A DNA stretch of 64,000 nt, from NCBI RefSeq assembly GCF_003337355.1, contig NZ_QPJW01000001.1, positions 1,240,001-1,304,000 on the forward strand, read 5' to 3'. This stretch comes from Fontibacillus phaseoli. GTDB lineage: Bacteria; Bacillota; Bacilli; Paenibacillales; Paenibacillaceae. Below the pieces are notes generated by a model. The model searched no databases. It was not told the DNA's origin and worked only from the letters and a program-made list of their open reading frames with translations. This document shows, piece after piece, positions 63,679-64,000 of the stretch (its first letter is position 1; the number at the start of each line of letters is the position of its first letter). Position numbers and translations under genes: made by a program.

Positions 63679-63999
63679 TCATTCCGAATCGCTTTGAACC
63701 GTAGATAACGAAACAAGGACCGAACCGGCAAAATCCGAAGCTTCCTCTCCTTTGGGATTGTGAAGACGGAACAGGAATGCGTCGCCTGCTTCTGACTTCC
63801 ACACGATATAGTCGTTAATCCCTTCACTACTTGAGACTTGCAGATAGATCTCGGCGTATCCCAGGGGATGCTCGATAAGCTCCCCGCTAAAATCGGATAC
63901 TTCGCCAAACTCTTCCAATTCCTCTTTTCCTGCAGATTCAAGCTGCGTTAGATCATAATTAGCAGGTAGCGTTTCGATATCGACATTGTATTCCGGATT
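63679..63999 (-). CDS. C-terminal part of an unknown protein
   Basis: The minus-strand frame enters from the right edge and stops at 63679 (107 residues visible). It begins PEYNVDIETLPANYD and continues through DFSGELIEHPLGYAEIYLQV and FLFRLHNPKGEEASDFAG. Acidic, beta-rich, soluble; no family recognised. An overlapping frame (63576-63941) is a shadow. The start lies outside the window. Confidence 0.6.
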   Translation of the reverse strand, partial: NPEYNVDIETLPANYDLTQLESAGKEELEEFGEVSDFSGELIEHPLGYAEIYLQVSSSEGINDYIVWKSEAGDAFLFRLHNPKGEEASDFAGSVLVSLSTVQSDSE

Positions 64000-64000
64000 G

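Noticed and set aside
63576-63941. 121-codon minus-strand ORF at the right edge
   Set aside because: The overlapping frame 63679-63999 is open to the window end and reads as a real acidic protein; this one contains low-quality sequence and runs into the terminator.

Overview
The window reads as chromosome of a Gram-positive, spore-former-type Firmicute, most likely Paenibacillus or a close relative. Almost every gene has a purine-rich Shine-Dalgarno site, there are several carbohydrate ABC importers with MalF/MalG-type permeases, a YesM/YesN-type two-component pair, an S-layer-homology (SLH) protein, a cellulosome-style X2-X2-CBM3 protein and an 866-residue rifampin phosphotransferase. No rRNA, tRNA, CRISPR array or intact transposase gene was seen.

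Layout. (1) 1-10.8 kb is a low-GC accessory stretch: the tail of a YdeI/OmpD-like gene, a secreted serine hydrolase, a secreted beta-propeller, a methyltransferase, a DUF3169/XRE pair, a matrixin protease with a secreted partner, and several decayed genes. A composite, hairpin-forming repeat built around GTTCTTGTC/GACAAGAAC occurs here three times plus one half copy. (2) 10.97-29.5 kb is visibly richer in G+C and is one metabolic locus: two GH172 (DUF2961) enzymes, a GH32 fructosidase, an unassigned six-hairpin glycosidase, a ROK fructokinase, two complete sugar ABC importers without ATPase genes, a YesMN two-component system and a LacI regulator with two good operators. I read it as import and intracellular breakdown of fructose-containing oligosaccharides, possibly difructose dianhydrides. 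(3) 29.7-31.3 kb holds the fused remains of a DUF1963 gene and an Old Yellow Enzyme gene, and an unknown gene. (4) 31.4-35.4 kb is an OmpR-type two-component system with an ABC-2 exporter of the bacitracin/lantibiotic-resistance type. (5) 35.5-37.5 kb has an L,D-transpeptidase and a membrane-anchored alpha/beta hydrolase. (6) 37.9-46.1 kb is a LacI-controlled operon: a split CehA/McbA-type PHP phosphoesterase, a GDPD, a MATE exporter and a third sugar-type ABC importer. (7) 46.3-49.4 kb is a small resistance cluster: SatA-like acetyltransferase, TetR, divergent MFS pump. (8) 49.6-64 kb is a mixed region: SLH-GH3 hexosaminidase, DinB, SRPBCC, orphan X2-X2-CBM3, cyclophilin lipoprotein, nucleotidyltransferase, EcsC, AraC plus epoxide hydrolase, UppP, rifampin phosphotransferase, and a candidate small RNA upstream of the last.

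How the genes work together. In the fructoside locus the importers would bring in oligosaccharides, GH172 would open alpha-fructofuranosidic bonds, GH32 would split beta-fructosidic bonds and the ROK kinase would feed fructose 6-phosphate to glycolysis; none of these enzymes has a signal peptide, so the chemistry is intracellular. In the 38-45 kb operon, import is coupled to phosphodiesterases, which suggests scavenging of a phosphodiester. All functional calls come from reading motifs and context; no database search was run.
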